DNA of 64,000 bases from positions 62,001-126,000 of the forward strand of contig NZNC01000017.1 in NCBI GenBank assembly GCA_002692965.1, written 5' to 3'. Position numbers and translations under genes: made by a program. Under the pieces are notes generated by a model, which made no database searches, was not told the DNA's origin, and saw only the letters and a program-made list of their open reading frames with translations. Of the stretch, positions 17,166 through 31,380 are shown piece by piece. Position 1 is the stretch's first letter, and each line of letters starts with the position of its first letter. Origin of the DNA: Haliea sp. GTDB taxonomy: Bacteria > Pseudomonadota > Gammaproteobacteria > Pseudomonadales > Halieaceae.

Positions 17166-19428
17166 GCACACACCGGGGCGGCACCGTCGTGGCCGAGCAT
17201 TCGCCCTGAAGCTGCTACTGCTGCTCGCCGCAATCGCAGCGCCCGGTACAAGCAGCTCCAACGAGCCTGTCTTGCATCGGGCCCAGGCCATGCGGGACGC
17301 CGGTGATCTGCAGGGTGCCCTGCTGGCCCTGGGCTCACTAGCCGCCGCGCGGCCCGGCGATCATTCGACGATGCTGGAGATCGTCCTGTTGCGGGTCGAC
17401 CTGCTGCGGCGGCTGGGCCGACTTGATCAGGCCGGGCACGCCCTGTCCCAATTGCGGGCACACCTGGGAGACAGGCCGGTTGACGCACAGCTCCGCGCGC
17501 GCATGCTGCGCCAGAGCGCGCTCTTGCAATTCCAGGCTGGCGAAGGGGCACAGGCGCGCGAGACCATAGACACCGCCCGCGAACACGAGGAACAGCTGCC
17601 ACCCGCCCTTCGGGCCAGCCTGCTGAGTGACGCGGCCATCATCCAGCCAGACGACGCCCCGGACCGCAGGATCGCAAGCTTCGAGGAAGCGGCGCGCCTG
17701 GCCGCGGGCAGCCCGGCGGAAATCGGCTATCGAATCAACGCCGCGCGGGCGCAACTCGAGGATGGCCGCGTGAACAACTTCCTGGGGACAGCGCAGATCA
17801 CCCGGCAACTGATCGAGGAGACGCCGCTGCAAACAAGCGTGCCATACCGGCTCGCGCTGGCCGCCCTGTACCGGCAGGCAGTCAACGACTTCGACGCCGA
17901 CCCCGGACACCGCCTGCAGGCCCTGATGCTGCTCCAGCCCGAAACGGAAAACGCCGCACTGCCCGCCCGGCTCCAGGCCCTGGTGGATGGCTATCGCGCC
18001 GAACTGTACGCCGACGACCGGCAGTTCGATATTGCACTGCGCTACGCCCGGCACGCCATTGACGCCGCGGACCGAGCGGGCAGCACGGACCTCTCCTGGC
18101 GCTGGGAATGGGTCCTCGCCAGGGCCTTCGACCAGCTCGACCAGCCCGAGGCTGCCATCGCGGCTTACGCGCGCGCCACCGCCGGCCTGGCCCGGGTACG
18201 CAGCCAGCTGGAACGCTTCGACCCCGAAACACTGGACGAGGTCATCAAGCCTCTCTACTACGAATACGCTGGCCTGATGTTGCGAAACAGTACCCAACCG
18301 GATGGTGATGAAAATCGCCAGCGCCTGCTGGGACAGGCGCGCGCGGCACTCGAGGCGCTGAAGCTCGCCGAAGTCGAGAACTACTTCAACGAGCAGTGCC
18401 TGGGTGACCAGGAAGTCCTGCTGGAGCAGGTGGCGGAAGACACCGCAGTACTCTACCCCGTGTTGCTTGAAGATCGACTGGAGCTGTTGCTGACCACCCC
18501 GGGCGGCATCCGCCAGGTTACGGTACCGGTGGCACGCGACGCCCTGGTGGCTTTGATACGCGACTTCCGCCTTAACATACAGGTCAACACCGGAACCGAC
18601 GCCTACCTGCGCCAGGCCAAACAACTGTACGAGTTCCTGGTACAACCCCTGGAAGGCATTCTGGGGTCCGAGCAGACACAGACCCTGGTGTTCGTGCCCG
18701 ACGGCCCCTTGCGCACCATCCCTCTCGCCGCGCTGCACGATGGCAAGCGTTTCCTGGTGGAGCGTTTCGCACTAGCCACCACACCGGGGCTGACGCTGAT
18801 CGAACCGCGTCCCCTGGCAGGGGGCTCCTATCCAGCCCTGGCGGGCGGTGTCTCGGAACCCGTGCAGGGCTTCGCGGGCCTGCCCGGTGTCGAGCGAGAA
18901 CTGAATCTCCTGGCCGAGCTGCTAGATGCCACCGTGTTGCACAACCGGGCCTTCAGCCGCGAACGGCTGGCGACGGCGTTGCGCCAGGGTGAATACAGCG
19001 TGGTCCACCTCGCCACCCATGGCCAGTTTCGCGGCAGTTACGACAATTCCTTCCTGCTGACGCACGACGGCCGATTGCTGATCGACGAACTGGGTGCCAG
19101 CATCCAGTCACGCGCCGGCGGCGGGCAAAGCCCACTGGAACTACTCGTGCTGAGCGCGTGTGAAACCGCAGCAGGAGACGACCGGGCGGCTCTCGGGCTG
19201 GCCGGCGTGGCAATCAAGGCCGGTGCCCGCAGCGCCCTCGCCACCTTGTGGGAGGTAGATGATCGCGCCACTCAGGAAGTGATACAGGCATTTTACCGCT
19301 CGCTGACCGCGGGTCACGATTCCCGGGCACGCAGCCTGCAACAGGCCCAGCTGACCCTGATTCGCAGCCCGGATCATTCACATCCCAGCCTGTGGGCACC
19401 GTTCCTCCTGATCGGGAACTGGCTATGA
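17155..19428 (+). CDS. TPR-CHAT domain protein (caspase-like peptidase fold), exported or membrane-anchored
   Basis: A 757-residue protein. The N-terminus has a hydrophobic segment (FALKLLLLLAAIAAPGTSSS) consistent with a signal peptide or anchor. Residues about 40-420 are TPR-like helices and about 465-757 are a CHAT domain. The His/Cys dyad of the caspase-like clan is visible: VVHLATHGQF (near 620) and LLVLSACETAAGDDRAALGL (Cys near 669), followed by GARSALATLWEVDD. CHAT proteins known in other bacteria are proteases, some acting in defence or self-cleavage systems. Here it lies between a kinase gene (11-base overlap) and a TPS exoprotein gene (29 bases), so processing of a surface protein is a reasonable hypothesis. 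Confidence 0.9.
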   Translation: MNPEHTPGRHRRGRAFALKLLLLLAAIAAPGTSSSNEPVLHRAQAMRDAGDLQGALLALGSLAAARPGDHSTMLEIVLLRVDLLRRLGRLDQAGHALSQLRAHLGDRPVDAQLRARMLRQSALLQFQAGEGAQARETIDTAREHEEQLPPALRASLLSDAAIIQPDDAPDRRIASFEEAARLAAGSPAEIGYRINAARAQLEDGRVNNFLGTAQITRQLIEETPLQTSVPYRLALAALYRQAVNDFDADPGHRLQALMLLQPETENAALPARLQALVDGYRAELYADDRQFDIALRYARHAIDAADRAGSTDLSWRWEWVLARAFDQLDQPEAAIAAYARATAGLARVRSQLERFDPETLDEVIKPLYYEYAGLMLRNSTQPDGDENRQRLLGQARAALEALKLAEVENYFNEQCLGDQEVLLEQVAEDTAVLYPVLLEDRLELLLTTPGGIRQVTVPVARDALVALIRDFRLNIQVNTGTDAYLRQAKQLYEFLVQPLEGILGSEQTQTLVFVPDGPLRTIPLAALHDGKRFLVERFALATTPGLTLIEPRPLAGGSYPALAGGVSEPVQGFAGLPGVERELNLLAELLDATVLHNRAFSRERLATALRQGEYSVVHLATHGQFRGSYDNSFLLTHDGRLLIDELGASIQSRAGGGQSPLELLVLSACETAAGDDRAALGLAGVAIKAGARSALATLWEVDDRATQEVIQAFYRSLTAGHDSRARSLQQAQLTLIRSPDHSHPSLWAPFLLIGNWL

Positions 19429-19457
19429 GGCGTGCCCCGGGGCAGGAGAGGCGAACC

Positions 19458-22400
19458 ATGAACAGATCCCATCGAGCGTTTCCCCGCGGTCTTCGAAACC
19501 TGCTACCTCGACCGTGGGCGACCGCCCGCCGGTGGCTATTGCCGGTCGCCACCGCAGGGCTGGCTTTCCCGGTCTGTGCGGGCGTGGTCTTTGACGGCAG
19601 CATCGGCCCGAATAGCGTCGGAGACGCCCGCAGCGGCGATTTCCTGATCACCCAGGATGACGGAGCCATCGCCGGCGGGAACCTATTCCACAGTTTTCGC
19701 CGTTTCGATGTGCACGCTGGTGAGCAAGCCACTTTCAGCCACCGCGCAGCGGACATCCGACACATCGTCGCACGGGTCACCGGCTTCGAAAGCACCGAGA
19801 TCAGGGGCGCCCTGCGGATTCGTCGGGACGCGGGTAGCACCCTGCTCCCCTCGGGCGCCGGGCTGTGGCTGATGAACCCCAACGGCATACTGATCGGCGA
19901 TGGCGCAGCACTGGACGCCCAGAGCAGCTTCGTATTTTCCACCGCGAATCGCATCGGCTTTGCCGGCGGCGACAGCTTCCATGCCCACGACCTAGCCGGT
20001 GGCCCGCTGCTTTCGGTGGCCGACCCGGTCGGCTTTGGCTTCCTTGACCAGCAGGCACTGCCGACCGGCGTAACGCCGGGAAATATCCGTGTCAGCGCCA
20101 GTGACCCGCGCGATGCCAACGCCCCCCTCTTCCTCTCCAGTCTGACGCTGGTGGGCAGCAGCGTCGTCACCTCCCGTCCCGGGGTACATTTCTCGGGGGA
20201 TATCCGCGGCCCGATTGACCCCGCCAACCCGGCGCCCGGCGCAAGCCGCCAGTTCCAGGCCACCCTGCTCGACCTGGTCGCCCTGGGCCCCGGTGGATTT
20301 GTCGCCGTCGACAGCACCGGCCTGGACGCGCCCTCCACAGCGCCCGACAGCGCCCTCGGCGGTATCCTGATAGAGAACAGCAATTTGCTGCTGGCGGACG
20401 GGGCCGGGGCCAGTGCGCGCTTCTTCGCACTGGCCGGGCAGATGGTGGTCGCCAATTCCCAACTGGACGCGCTGGCCTTCAATCGGGCGGTACCGGTTTC
20501 CCTGCGCGCCGGGGAGAGTCTGACTCTGCTGGGGTCAGTGGTCCGCAGCGGAACCGCCAGCGGGATTGACGCGGGGAATATCCAGGTCGATACGCGGAAT
20601 TACCGGCAGGTGGGCGGCCTGGTCTCGAGCCGCAACCTGGGCCTGGACAGCGCCACGGGCGCTCCCGGCAACCTGCTGTTCGGCACCAGCCGTTCACTGC
20701 CCCTGGAGAACTTCCTGCTGGAGCAGGGGCAGATTCTTTCTATCGGCGCCGGCAACAGCAAGGCCGGCGACATCGTTATCAATGCCGCCGGCGAGCTGGC
20801 GCTGAGCGGCTCTGCCACCACCCGCGCATCCCTTGCCAGCTTCAGTGCCGGCGGGGGGGCATCGGGGAGTATTCTGCTCAATGCACACCGTATTCGGGCA
20901 GAATTTAGCGACCTGTTCTCGGCGGGCTTCAATGCCGACGCAACGCCACTGATCAACCTCCAGGCTGGTGAGGGAGGCATGCTGCTGTCGAGAACCTCCC
21001 TGCTGGGGGCATCGACCGGCGGACGCAACGGTGCCTCCATCGGGCTTTTCTCGGCGGGTGACCTGACGCTCAGGTCCGGAACCACCCCCACCCTGATTGC
21101 CACGGGCACCAGCAGCCGTGTGAAGGGCGGCGACATCTTCCTCTCCGCAGAGGGGGACCTGAGCCTCCACGGCAGTTTCGATATCAGCAGCACCAGCAGC
21201 GGAGACACGGGGCAGCTCGGCGACAGCGGAACCGTCTTCCTCGATGGGCGCAACATCTCCTTCAGCCAAGCCGAGGGGGCTGACGCGCAAACACTGGTCA
21301 GCAGCCTGACCACCGGCGCCGGGACCGGCGGCACCATTTTCCTGTCCGCTACGGAGACCCTGCGAGTGCGCGGCCAACACAGCTTTGCCAGCGGCACCGT
21401 CAGTGCCGGCAACTCGGGGGCGGTCATTTTGGAAGCGGCCACCATCGACATCGAATCCGAGGCACCTGTCACACTCTCCACCTCATCCCTGGGCGCAGGT
21501 GATGCCGGCATCATTTCACTCACGGCGCGCGACACGCTGCGTCTGGCGGGCGTGGACGTGGACAGCGTGGCCGCTGCGGAGGGAGCCGCCGGCTTCTTGC
21601 TTGCCTCCGGAAACACCGTGGACATCGACGACAGTAACTTCTCCACCTCGACCCGCGCCAACGACGCCGGCGATGTGCCGGCACAGATCTTCCTGGAGGC
21701 CACAGACAGCCTTCGACTCACCGATACTCGTCTGCTGAGCAACTCCGAAGGGCTCGCCCCCGCGGGCCAGATCACGCTGGTGGCCGGTAACCACCTGCTG
21801 CTGGAAAACGCCTCCCTGCAGACCGCCACGCGGGGCCGCGGGCGCACCGGCAGCATTCTCCTCAGCAGCGGGGGTGATCTGCTGCTGCGCGGTGCCCAGA
21901 CCGAATTGCTTAGCAATGCCCTGGGTAACAGCGATGCCGGCGATGTCAGCCTACTGGCTGAAGGTACCCTGGATTTCAGGGATGGCGGTTTTGTTCAGAC
22001 CTCCACCCTGGGCGCGGGCGACGCGGGCACAATCCTGCTCTCCGCGGACCAGGTGCGCCTGACCCTGGCACGACTCGAGGGCACGTCGGAGAGGGCTGGC
22101 GGCGGGGATATCGACATCTTCGGACGGGATATCCAGGTCGACGGCAACCTGGGCGCCGGCGGTATTGTATTCATTGCCGCAAGCTCCCAGTCCTCCGACG
22201 CCGCGGGCAACGGCGGTTCCATCACCCTCGGCGACCCGGCCAATCCCGCAGAGCTGGTTTTCGTCCGCAACAGCGGGCTCTCTGCCAGCGCCAACGCCGG
22301 CAACGGCGGACGCATCAACATCAATGCCGATCATTTCCTCCGCGACGCCCGATCCATCTTTCAAGTCACCTCAACCCTTGGTGAACCTGGCAGCCTGGAG

Positions 22401-22700
22401 ATCAACGCGCCGGAGCAGGACATCAGTGCCGCTGTGGCCGAGCTCGACGTCGCAATTCTGGACGCCACGGCGCTGATCCAGGATCGCTGTGCGGTGCTTC
22501 CTGGGGAGGCAAGCAGCCTGGTTATCGGTGGCCAGGATGCGGTGTCCGAGCGCTATGACAGCTACCTGTTCAGCGATTTACCGCAGACCGACGGAAGCCG
22601 GACGCCGTCCGCGGCTGTCCGCAGCGACAGGCGGGAAGAAACAGCGAGAGCCTGGCTGGCGCTCGCTGGTGGAGGCGGCAAATGCGTACAGGTCCGATGA
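19458..22700 (+). CDS. Two-partner secretion exoprotein (TpsA), filamentous-haemagglutinin N-terminal domain
   Basis: A 1080-residue secreted protein. The ATG at 19458 is preferred over 19392 and 19425 because of the AGGAGAGGCG ribosome site. A twin-Arg/Pro-rich extended signal region ends near FPVCAG. Residues about 35-270 are the TPS domain, with the LMNPNGILIGDG motif near residue 138, which engages the POTRA domains of the partner transporter. The rest is beta-helix-like repeats rich in Gly, Asn and Ser (for example GNGGSITLGD, GNGGRINI). The C-terminus has a lone Cys pair, CAVLPGEASS and GGKCVQV, where some TPS proteins carry a disulphide-bonded anchor. The last 19 bases overlap tpsB. 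Confidence 0.92.
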   Translation: MNRSHRAFPRGLRNLLPRPWATARRWLLPVATAGLAFPVCAGVVFDGSIGPNSVGDARSGDFLITQDDGAIAGGNLFHSFRRFDVHAGEQATFSHRAADIRHIVARVTGFESTEIRGALRIRRDAGSTLLPSGAGLWLMNPNGILIGDGAALDAQSSFVFSTANRIGFAGGDSFHAHDLAGGPLLSVADPVGFGFLDQQALPTGVTPGNIRVSASDPRDANAPLFLSSLTLVGSSVVTSRPGVHFSGDIRGPIDPANPAPGASRQFQATLLDLVALGPGGFVAVDSTGLDAPSTAPDSALGGILIENSNLLLADGAGASARFFALAGQMVVANSQLDALAFNRAVPVSLRAGESLTLLGSVVRSGTASGIDAGNIQVDTRNYRQVGGLVSSRNLGLDSATGAPGNLLFGTSRSLPLENFLLEQGQILSIGAGNSKAGDIVINAAGELALSGSATTRASLASFSAGGGASGSILLNAHRIRAEFSDLFSAGFNADATPLINLQAGEGGMLLSRTSLLGASTGGRNGASIGLFSAGDLTLRSGTTPTLIATGTSSRVKGGDIFLSAEGDLSLHGSFDISSTSSGDTGQLGDSGTVFLDGRNISFSQAEGADAQTLVSSLTTGAGTGGTIFLSATETLRVRGQHSFASGTVSAGNSGAVILEAATIDIESEAPVTLSTSSLGAGDAGIISLTARDTLRLAGVDVDSVAAAEGAAGFLLASGNTVDIDDSNFSTSTRANDAGDVPAQIFLEATDSLRLTDTRLLSNSEGLAPAGQITLVAGNHLLLENASLQTATRGRGRTGSILLSSGGDLLLRGAQTELLSNALGNSDAGDVSLLAEGTLDFRDGGFVQTSTLGAGDAGTILLSADQVRLTLARLEGTSERAGGGDIDIFGRDIQVDGNLGAGGIVFIAASSQSSDAAGNGGSITLGDPANPAELVFVRNSGLSASANAGNGGRININADHFLRDARSIFQVTSTLGEPGSLEINAPEQDISAAVAELDVAILDATALIQDRCAVLPGEASSLVIGGQDAVSERYDSYLFSDLPQTDGSRTPSAAVRSDRREETARAWLALAGGGGKCVQVR

Positions 22701-24565
22701 GCGGGGACATCCGGCAGCGCCGGCGAGTGAGCCTTTTGCCAGTCCTTGCACTGTACCTGTGGGCAGGCGCGGTTGCGATCAACGTTCATGCCCAGGCGGC
22801 GCCCGACTCGCCAACCGCGACACCCGCATTCCGGGAAAATATCGGCCGGGGGTTTTCCCGCTCCGCCCCCCGATTCAGGGATGCCGGACCGGAGGAGCCC
22901 GACTTTGCCGAACCGGGCTTCGAGGAGCCCGACTTTGATCTGGCCCCCGAAGAGAGCCGCCGACAAACGCATCGGCGGGTCCTGCCCCGACCCACTCCGG
23001 GGGATACGGGCACTGAGGGGGTAGCCAGCAATATCCGGGTCACCACGATTGCAGTGGTCAACAACACCGTGCTGCCCGCAAGCGACATCGAGGCCGTCGT
23101 CGCGCCATTCAGCCATCGCGAACTGTCCCCGGAAAACCTGCAGGAGCTCCGCCGCCGACTCTCGCTGCTGTATTTCAACGCGGGCTATGTCAACTCCGGG
23201 GTACTGTTGCCGGACACCCTGCCCAGCTCGGGCCCGCTGGAACTGCAGGCGGTGGAAGGCGAGCTGACCAATATCCTCTGGCTCTCGCCGGACAATCTGC
23301 CCCGGCGGCTCCTGGAGGCCCGCTTACGGCGGGATATCGATACTCCGCTGAACATTCAGGCTTTGCAGAACAGTCTGCGGGGCCTGGAACTCAACCCCCT
23401 CGTCCGGCGGGTCAACGCCGCGCTGGTGCCGGGCCTGTACGCCGGTCAGGCGGACCTGCAACTGCGGGTCGAGCAAGCCAGTCCGCTGCGTATCGGCCTG
23501 GCGCTGGACAACTACCGCTCACCCAGCGTCGGTGCTGAGCGCGGCGTGCTCACTCTCGAGCACCTCAACCTCAGCGGGCGAGGTGACCGGCTGGCCCTGG
23601 CCGCAAACATCAGCGAGGGTCTGCAAGATGCCTATTTCGACTACGCACTGCCCATCACCCATTTCGGCACGCGTCTCGGCGTCATTTACCAGCGCGGCGA
23701 GTCGGAGGTGGTCGAGGCGCCTTTCGAGCAGCTCGACATCGAGAGCGACACCGAATCCTGGGGTATTTCCCTGTCACACCCTCTCATTGATCAACTCCAG
23801 CGCCGGGTGGAACTATCCCTCGGCGTGGGTCACAGCCAGTCGGACACCTCACTGCTGGGGCGACCGTTTTCCTTCTCACTGGGTGCACGCAATGGCGAGA
23901 TCGCGGCCAGTCATGTCGTCCTGGGTGCCGAATGGATCGAGCGTGGCGACCAGGACGTAATGGCACTTCGAGCCAGCCTGCGCCACGGGGTCGACTGGTT
24001 CGGCGCCACGACGATCCCCGGTGGATCACCACAGCGCCAGCCGGAAACCGGTGCAGAGATTCCCGAAAGCCGCTTTACGGTAGTGCTCAGCCAATTCCAG
24101 TACGCCCGTCGGCTGCCGTGGTTACACAGCCAGCTGGTGGTAAGCGGCGCATGGCAACAGGCCTTCGACCCCTTGCTGTCTGTCGAAAAAATGGCCATTG
24201 GCGGCGTGCACTCGGTGCGAGGCTTCCGTGAGAACCAGCTGGTCAGGGACAATGGACTGAGCGGCTCACTCGAGTGGCGCATCCCGGTGCTGGCCAACCA
24301 GGCGGGGCGCAGCCGCTGGAACCTGACTGCCATTCCCTTTGTCGACTACGGGCGCAGCTGGGACCACGATGAGCAGCTGTCCACACATCGCGCCGCCGAG
24401 TTGGCCAGCATCGGTCTCGGCTTGCGCTGGGAGCCCAGTGAGCGCATCTACTTGAGTGTCACCTATGGGGAGCGGGTGGCCGACGACGATGTACCGTCGC
24501 CCTCGGAGAAGGATCTCCAGGACGACGGCTTCCATGTGGCGCTGGCCTTCAACTGGCCAATCTGA
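22682..24565 (+). CDS. ShlB/FhaC/HecB-type TPS outer-membrane transporter (TpsB)
   Basis: A 627-residue Omp85-superfamily transporter. The ATG at 22682 follows GGAGGCGG and leads into a signal peptide ending near HAQA. An acidic, Pro-rich linker (about 40-105) is followed by POTRA domains (about 115-260; ASDIEAVVAPFSHRELSPEN) and a beta-barrel. The conserved VRGFRENQLV loop motif is near residue 511 and the C-terminus VALAFNWPI ends in an aromatic-rich strand. It translocates the product of the overlapping upstream tpsA gene across the outer membrane. TpsA before TpsB is the order also seen in fhaB-fhaC. Confidence 0.94.
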   Translation: MRTGPMSGDIRQRRRVSLLPVLALYLWAGAVAINVHAQAAPDSPTATPAFRENIGRGFSRSAPRFRDAGPEEPDFAEPGFEEPDFDLAPEESRRQTHRRVLPRPTPGDTGTEGVASNIRVTTIAVVNNTVLPASDIEAVVAPFSHRELSPENLQELRRRLSLLYFNAGYVNSGVLLPDTLPSSGPLELQAVEGELTNILWLSPDNLPRRLLEARLRRDIDTPLNIQALQNSLRGLELNPLVRRVNAALVPGLYAGQADLQLRVEQASPLRIGLALDNYRSPSVGAERGVLTLEHLNLSGRGDRLALAANISEGLQDAYFDYALPITHFGTRLGVIYQRGESEVVEAPFEQLDIESDTESWGISLSHPLIDQLQRRVELSLGVGHSQSDTSLLGRPFSFSLGARNGEIAASHVVLGAEWIERGDQDVMALRASLRHGVDWFGATTIPGGSPQRQPETGAEIPESRFTVVLSQFQYARRLPWLHSQLVVSGAWQQAFDPLLSVEKMAIGGVHSVRGFRENQLVRDNGLSGSLEWRIPVLANQAGRSRWNLTAIPFVDYGRSWDHDEQLSTHRAAELASIGLGLRWEPSERIYLSVTYGERVADDDVPSPSEKDLQDDGFHVALAFNWPI

Positions 24566-24571
24566 GGGCAA

Positions 24572-27368
<2,797 letters not shown>

Positions 27369-27394
27369 GGTCTGGTGACGCTATTCGCAAATGA

Positions 27395-27419
27395 CAACGC
27401 GGGACAGGTGCCCGCGTTG
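27395..27419 (-). terminator. Hairpin between dnaK and dnaJ (dnaJ-proximal)
   Basis: CAACGCGGG (27395-27403) and CCCGCGTTG (27411-27419) form a perfect 9-bp stem with a 7-base loop. On the reverse strand it is followed by TCATTTG, a poor T-run, so it is more likely an attenuator or mRNA-stabilising hairpin than a full terminator. Confidence 0.5.
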
Positions 27420-27436
27420 ACGTGGTTGATCGGGAT

Positions 27437-27454
27437 CCCCGCCCGAAGGCGGGG
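27437..27454 (-). terminator. GC-rich hairpin just downstream of dnaK
   Basis: CCCCGCC, loop CGAA, GGCGGGG makes a 7-bp stem with a stable tetraloop 14 bases after the dnaK stop. No T-run follows. It probably lowers read-through or protects the dnaK 3' end, giving more DnaK than DnaJ (inference). Confidence 0.55.
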
Positions 27455-27468
27455 GGCACGCGTGCCGC

Positions 27469-29400
<1,932 letters not shown>

Positions 29401-29459
29401 GTGCTTGTCTCCTCTTCGGCCGGTACGCGCCGGCCGGCTTTGGCTTGAACTTGTGCTCT

Positions 29460-29487
29460 ATATTGGCCCTTCCGGGCGGATTTCAAG
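29460..29487 (-). promoter_or_regulatory. Sigma-32-like heat-shock promoter for dnaK
   Basis: On the reverse strand CTTGAA (29487-29482) is followed after 14 bases by GCCAATAT (29467-29460), close to the CTTGAA / CCCCATnT pattern of sigma-32. It sits 60-87 bases before the dnaK start. The grpE upstream region has the same arrangement. Confidence 0.65.
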
Positions 29488-29505
29488 GCGGCCTCGCAAA
29501 AAGCC

Positions 29506-30102
29506 TCAACTGGCGGCGGGCGCCTTGCTGACCATGACCATGGCCGGGCGCACCAGGCGCTGGTTCAGGGTGTAGCCCTTCTGCATCACGGCAATCACCG
29601 TATTCGGCTCGACCTCCGCGTTCTCCACCATGCTCATGGCCTGATGCAGCTGCGGGTCAAAGGGCTCGCCCTGGGGGTCCACCGCTTCGATGTTGTACTT
29701 GCGCAGGGCATCCTGGAAGCTTTTCAGGGTCAGCTCGACACCGTCGACAATCGGTTTTACCGACTCGTCGTGGCCGGCGGTCACCTCGAGGGCACGCTCC
29801 AGGTTGTCGACGACTGGCAGCAGCTCCTTGCAGAAGCCCTCCAGGGCAAACTTGCGCGCCTTCTCCACATCCTGCTCGGCGCGACGGCGGGCGTTCTGGG
29901 CGTCCGCCTGGGCCCGCAGCACCGCGTCGCGGGCCGCCAGCAGGTCTTCCTCGAGTTTCTGGACCAGCTCCTCCTCGGTGGGGCCTTCGTCGTCCTCGGC
30001 GCCCGGAGCCTGTTCACCAGCGGCCAGCTGGTCCTCGGCAACTTCCGGCGACTCGCCGTCGATGGCGGGGTCCTTGTCCTGTTTGCTGTCTTGTTCTGCC
30101 AC
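29506..30102 (-). CDS. grpE: Nucleotide exchange factor GrpE
   Basis: About 198 residues: an acidic, disordered N-terminus, a long coiled-coil ([20 protein letters not shown]) and the C-terminal beta domain ([37 protein letters not shown]). It releases ADP from DnaK. Two in-frame GTG codons are possible. The one at 30111 abuts the AGGGA, while the one at 30102 (reading M-AEQDSKQ) has a well-spaced site and is preferred; the difference is three residues. No ATG start is available. Confidence 0.95.
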   Translation of the reverse strand: MAEQDSKQDKDPAIDGESPEVAEDQLAAGEQAPGAEDDEGPTEEELVQKLEEDLLAARDAVLRAQADAQNARRRAEQDVEKARKFALEGFCKELLPVVDNLERALEVTAGHDESVKPIVDGVELTLKSFQDALRKYNIEAVDPQGEPFDPQLHQAMSMVENAEVEPNTVIAVMQKGYTLNQRLVRPAMVMVSKAPAAS

Positions 30103-30176
30103 GCTGTCCACTCCCTATCCGGCAATAAAGTGACGTGGGCAGGGGTCAAGCGACCCGCGCCCTATCTCTGCTGCGG

Positions 30177-30204
30177 ATATTGGGCCTGGAAACGGAAATT
30201 CAAG
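30177..30204 (-). promoter_or_regulatory. Sigma-32-like heat-shock promoter for grpE
   Basis: On the reverse strand CTTGAA (30204-30199) is followed after 13 bases by GCCCAATAT (30185-30177). It lies between the hrcA stop and the grpE start and matches the element before dnaK. I saw no CIRCE-type inverted repeat (TTAGCACTC and its complement) upstream of hrcA, grpE, dnaK or dnaJ. Confidence 0.6.
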
Positions 30205-30207
30205 CGT

Positions 30208-31245
30208 TCACTGACTGAGGGCGGCGCTCAACATGCGGGCAGTGACATCCACCACCGGAATCACCCGCTCGTAGGCCATGCGTGTGGGCCCGATCACCCC
30301 CAGCACACCGAGGATACGCGCGCCATCGGTATAGGGGGCAGTAATGACGCTGTAGTCACCGAAGACGTCGTAACCCGCCTCCTCGCCAATAAAGACCTGG
30401 ACACCCTGGGCCCGGGAGCAGCGCTCCAGCAGGTGCAACAGGTCCTTCTTGCGCTCGAAGACATCGAACAGCTCCCGCAGGCGCCCCAGCTCCTCGGGAC
30501 TGGCCTGGTCGAGAAGTCGCGACTCCCCCGCCACCACATAATCCTCGCCACTCGCCTCGGGCTCTTCCAGGGCCTGACTGGCCAGGTCGAGGGTCGCCTG
30601 CAGGTAGTCATCGATGCGGCTGCGCGCCTCGGCCATTTCCCGCAGCAAGTGCTGTTGCGCATGCTCGAGCGCCTGGCCGGAGAAGCGCTGGTTGACCAGC
30701 GCCGCGGCCTCGCGCAGCTCGCTCTCGCTGAAGGTGCGGCGGGTGTGGATGATGCGGTTCTGCACCTCCCGCTCGTTGATCACCAGGATCACCAGTACGC
30801 GGTCGCCGGACAGCGGCAGGAACTCCACCTGCCGCAGCTGGCGGGCCTCCGGCCGCGGCACGGTGACCAGCCCGGCCTGGGTGGTAATCGCGGAGAGCAG
30901 GGAGGAGGCCGACTGCACCAGCTCGCTGGGGCTGCGGTCGGGATTGAGCTGTTGCCGCAGGCTGGCGAGCGCGGCGGCATCCAGGGGCTGCGTCTGCAAC
31001 AGGCGGTCCACGAACAAGCGGTAGCCCTGGGCGGTGGGGACCCGACCCGCCGAGGTGTGGGGCGAGTGCAGCAGCCCCCGCTCCTCGAGATCCGACATGA
31101 TATTGCGCACCGTCGCGGCGCTGACCGGGAGGCCGGCTTCTTCCACCAGGGCCCGCGAAGCGACCGGCTGACCGTCGCGGATGTGCCGCTCGACCAGGCT
31201 CTTGAGCACGGTGCGGGCGCGTTCGGAAAGTTCGTCTGGGCGCAT
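30208..31245 (-). CDS. hrcA: Heat-inducible transcription repressor HrcA
   Basis: A 345-residue repressor. The ATG at 31245 (MRPDELSERARTVLKSLVER) is the canonical start; the frame is open far upstream, but only as a shadow of recN. It has the winged HTH (PVSAATVRNIMSDLEERGLL), the HSPHTSAGRVPTAQGYRLFVD motif and the C-terminal GARILGVLGVIGPTRMAYERV. HrcA binds CIRCE operators, yet none is evident next to the local chaperone genes, so its targets may lie elsewhere (for example groESL). Divergent from recN. Confidence 0.97.
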   Translation of the reverse strand: MRPDELSERARTVLKSLVERHIRDGQPVASRALVEEAGLPVSAATVRNIMSDLEERGLLHSPHTSAGRVPTAQGYRLFVDRLLQTQPLDAAALASLRQQLNPDRSPSELVQSASSLLSAITTQAGLVTVPRPEARQLRQVEFLPLSGDRVLVILVINEREVQNRIIHTRRTFSESELREAAALVNQRFSGQALEHAQQHLLREMAEARSRIDDYLQATLDLASQALEEPEASGEDYVVAGESRLLDQASPEELGRLRELFDVFERKKDLLHLLERCSRAQGVQVFIGEEAGYDVFGDYSVITAPYTDGARILGVLGVIGPTRMAYERVIPVVDVTARMLSAALSQ

Positions 31246-31380
31246 TGGGCTCCGCCTGTTTAACCTGCCTGATTTATAACCACATGAAGGCGCAGTGACA
31301 AGCCGGTGACCACTCCTGCTGTTTATGGTAGGCGGCAACTGGGGTATAACAGGCGGGCATTTCACGAGGCCAACGACGCC

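Noticed and set aside
17338-18738. 466-codon open frame antisense to the CHAT gene
   Set aside because: Shadow in GC-rich DNA; the forward frame has a complete CHAT domain.
29644-31263. 539-codon open frame antisense to grpE and hrcA
   Set aside because: Covers two conserved genes and their promoter on the opposite strand; no recognisable domain.
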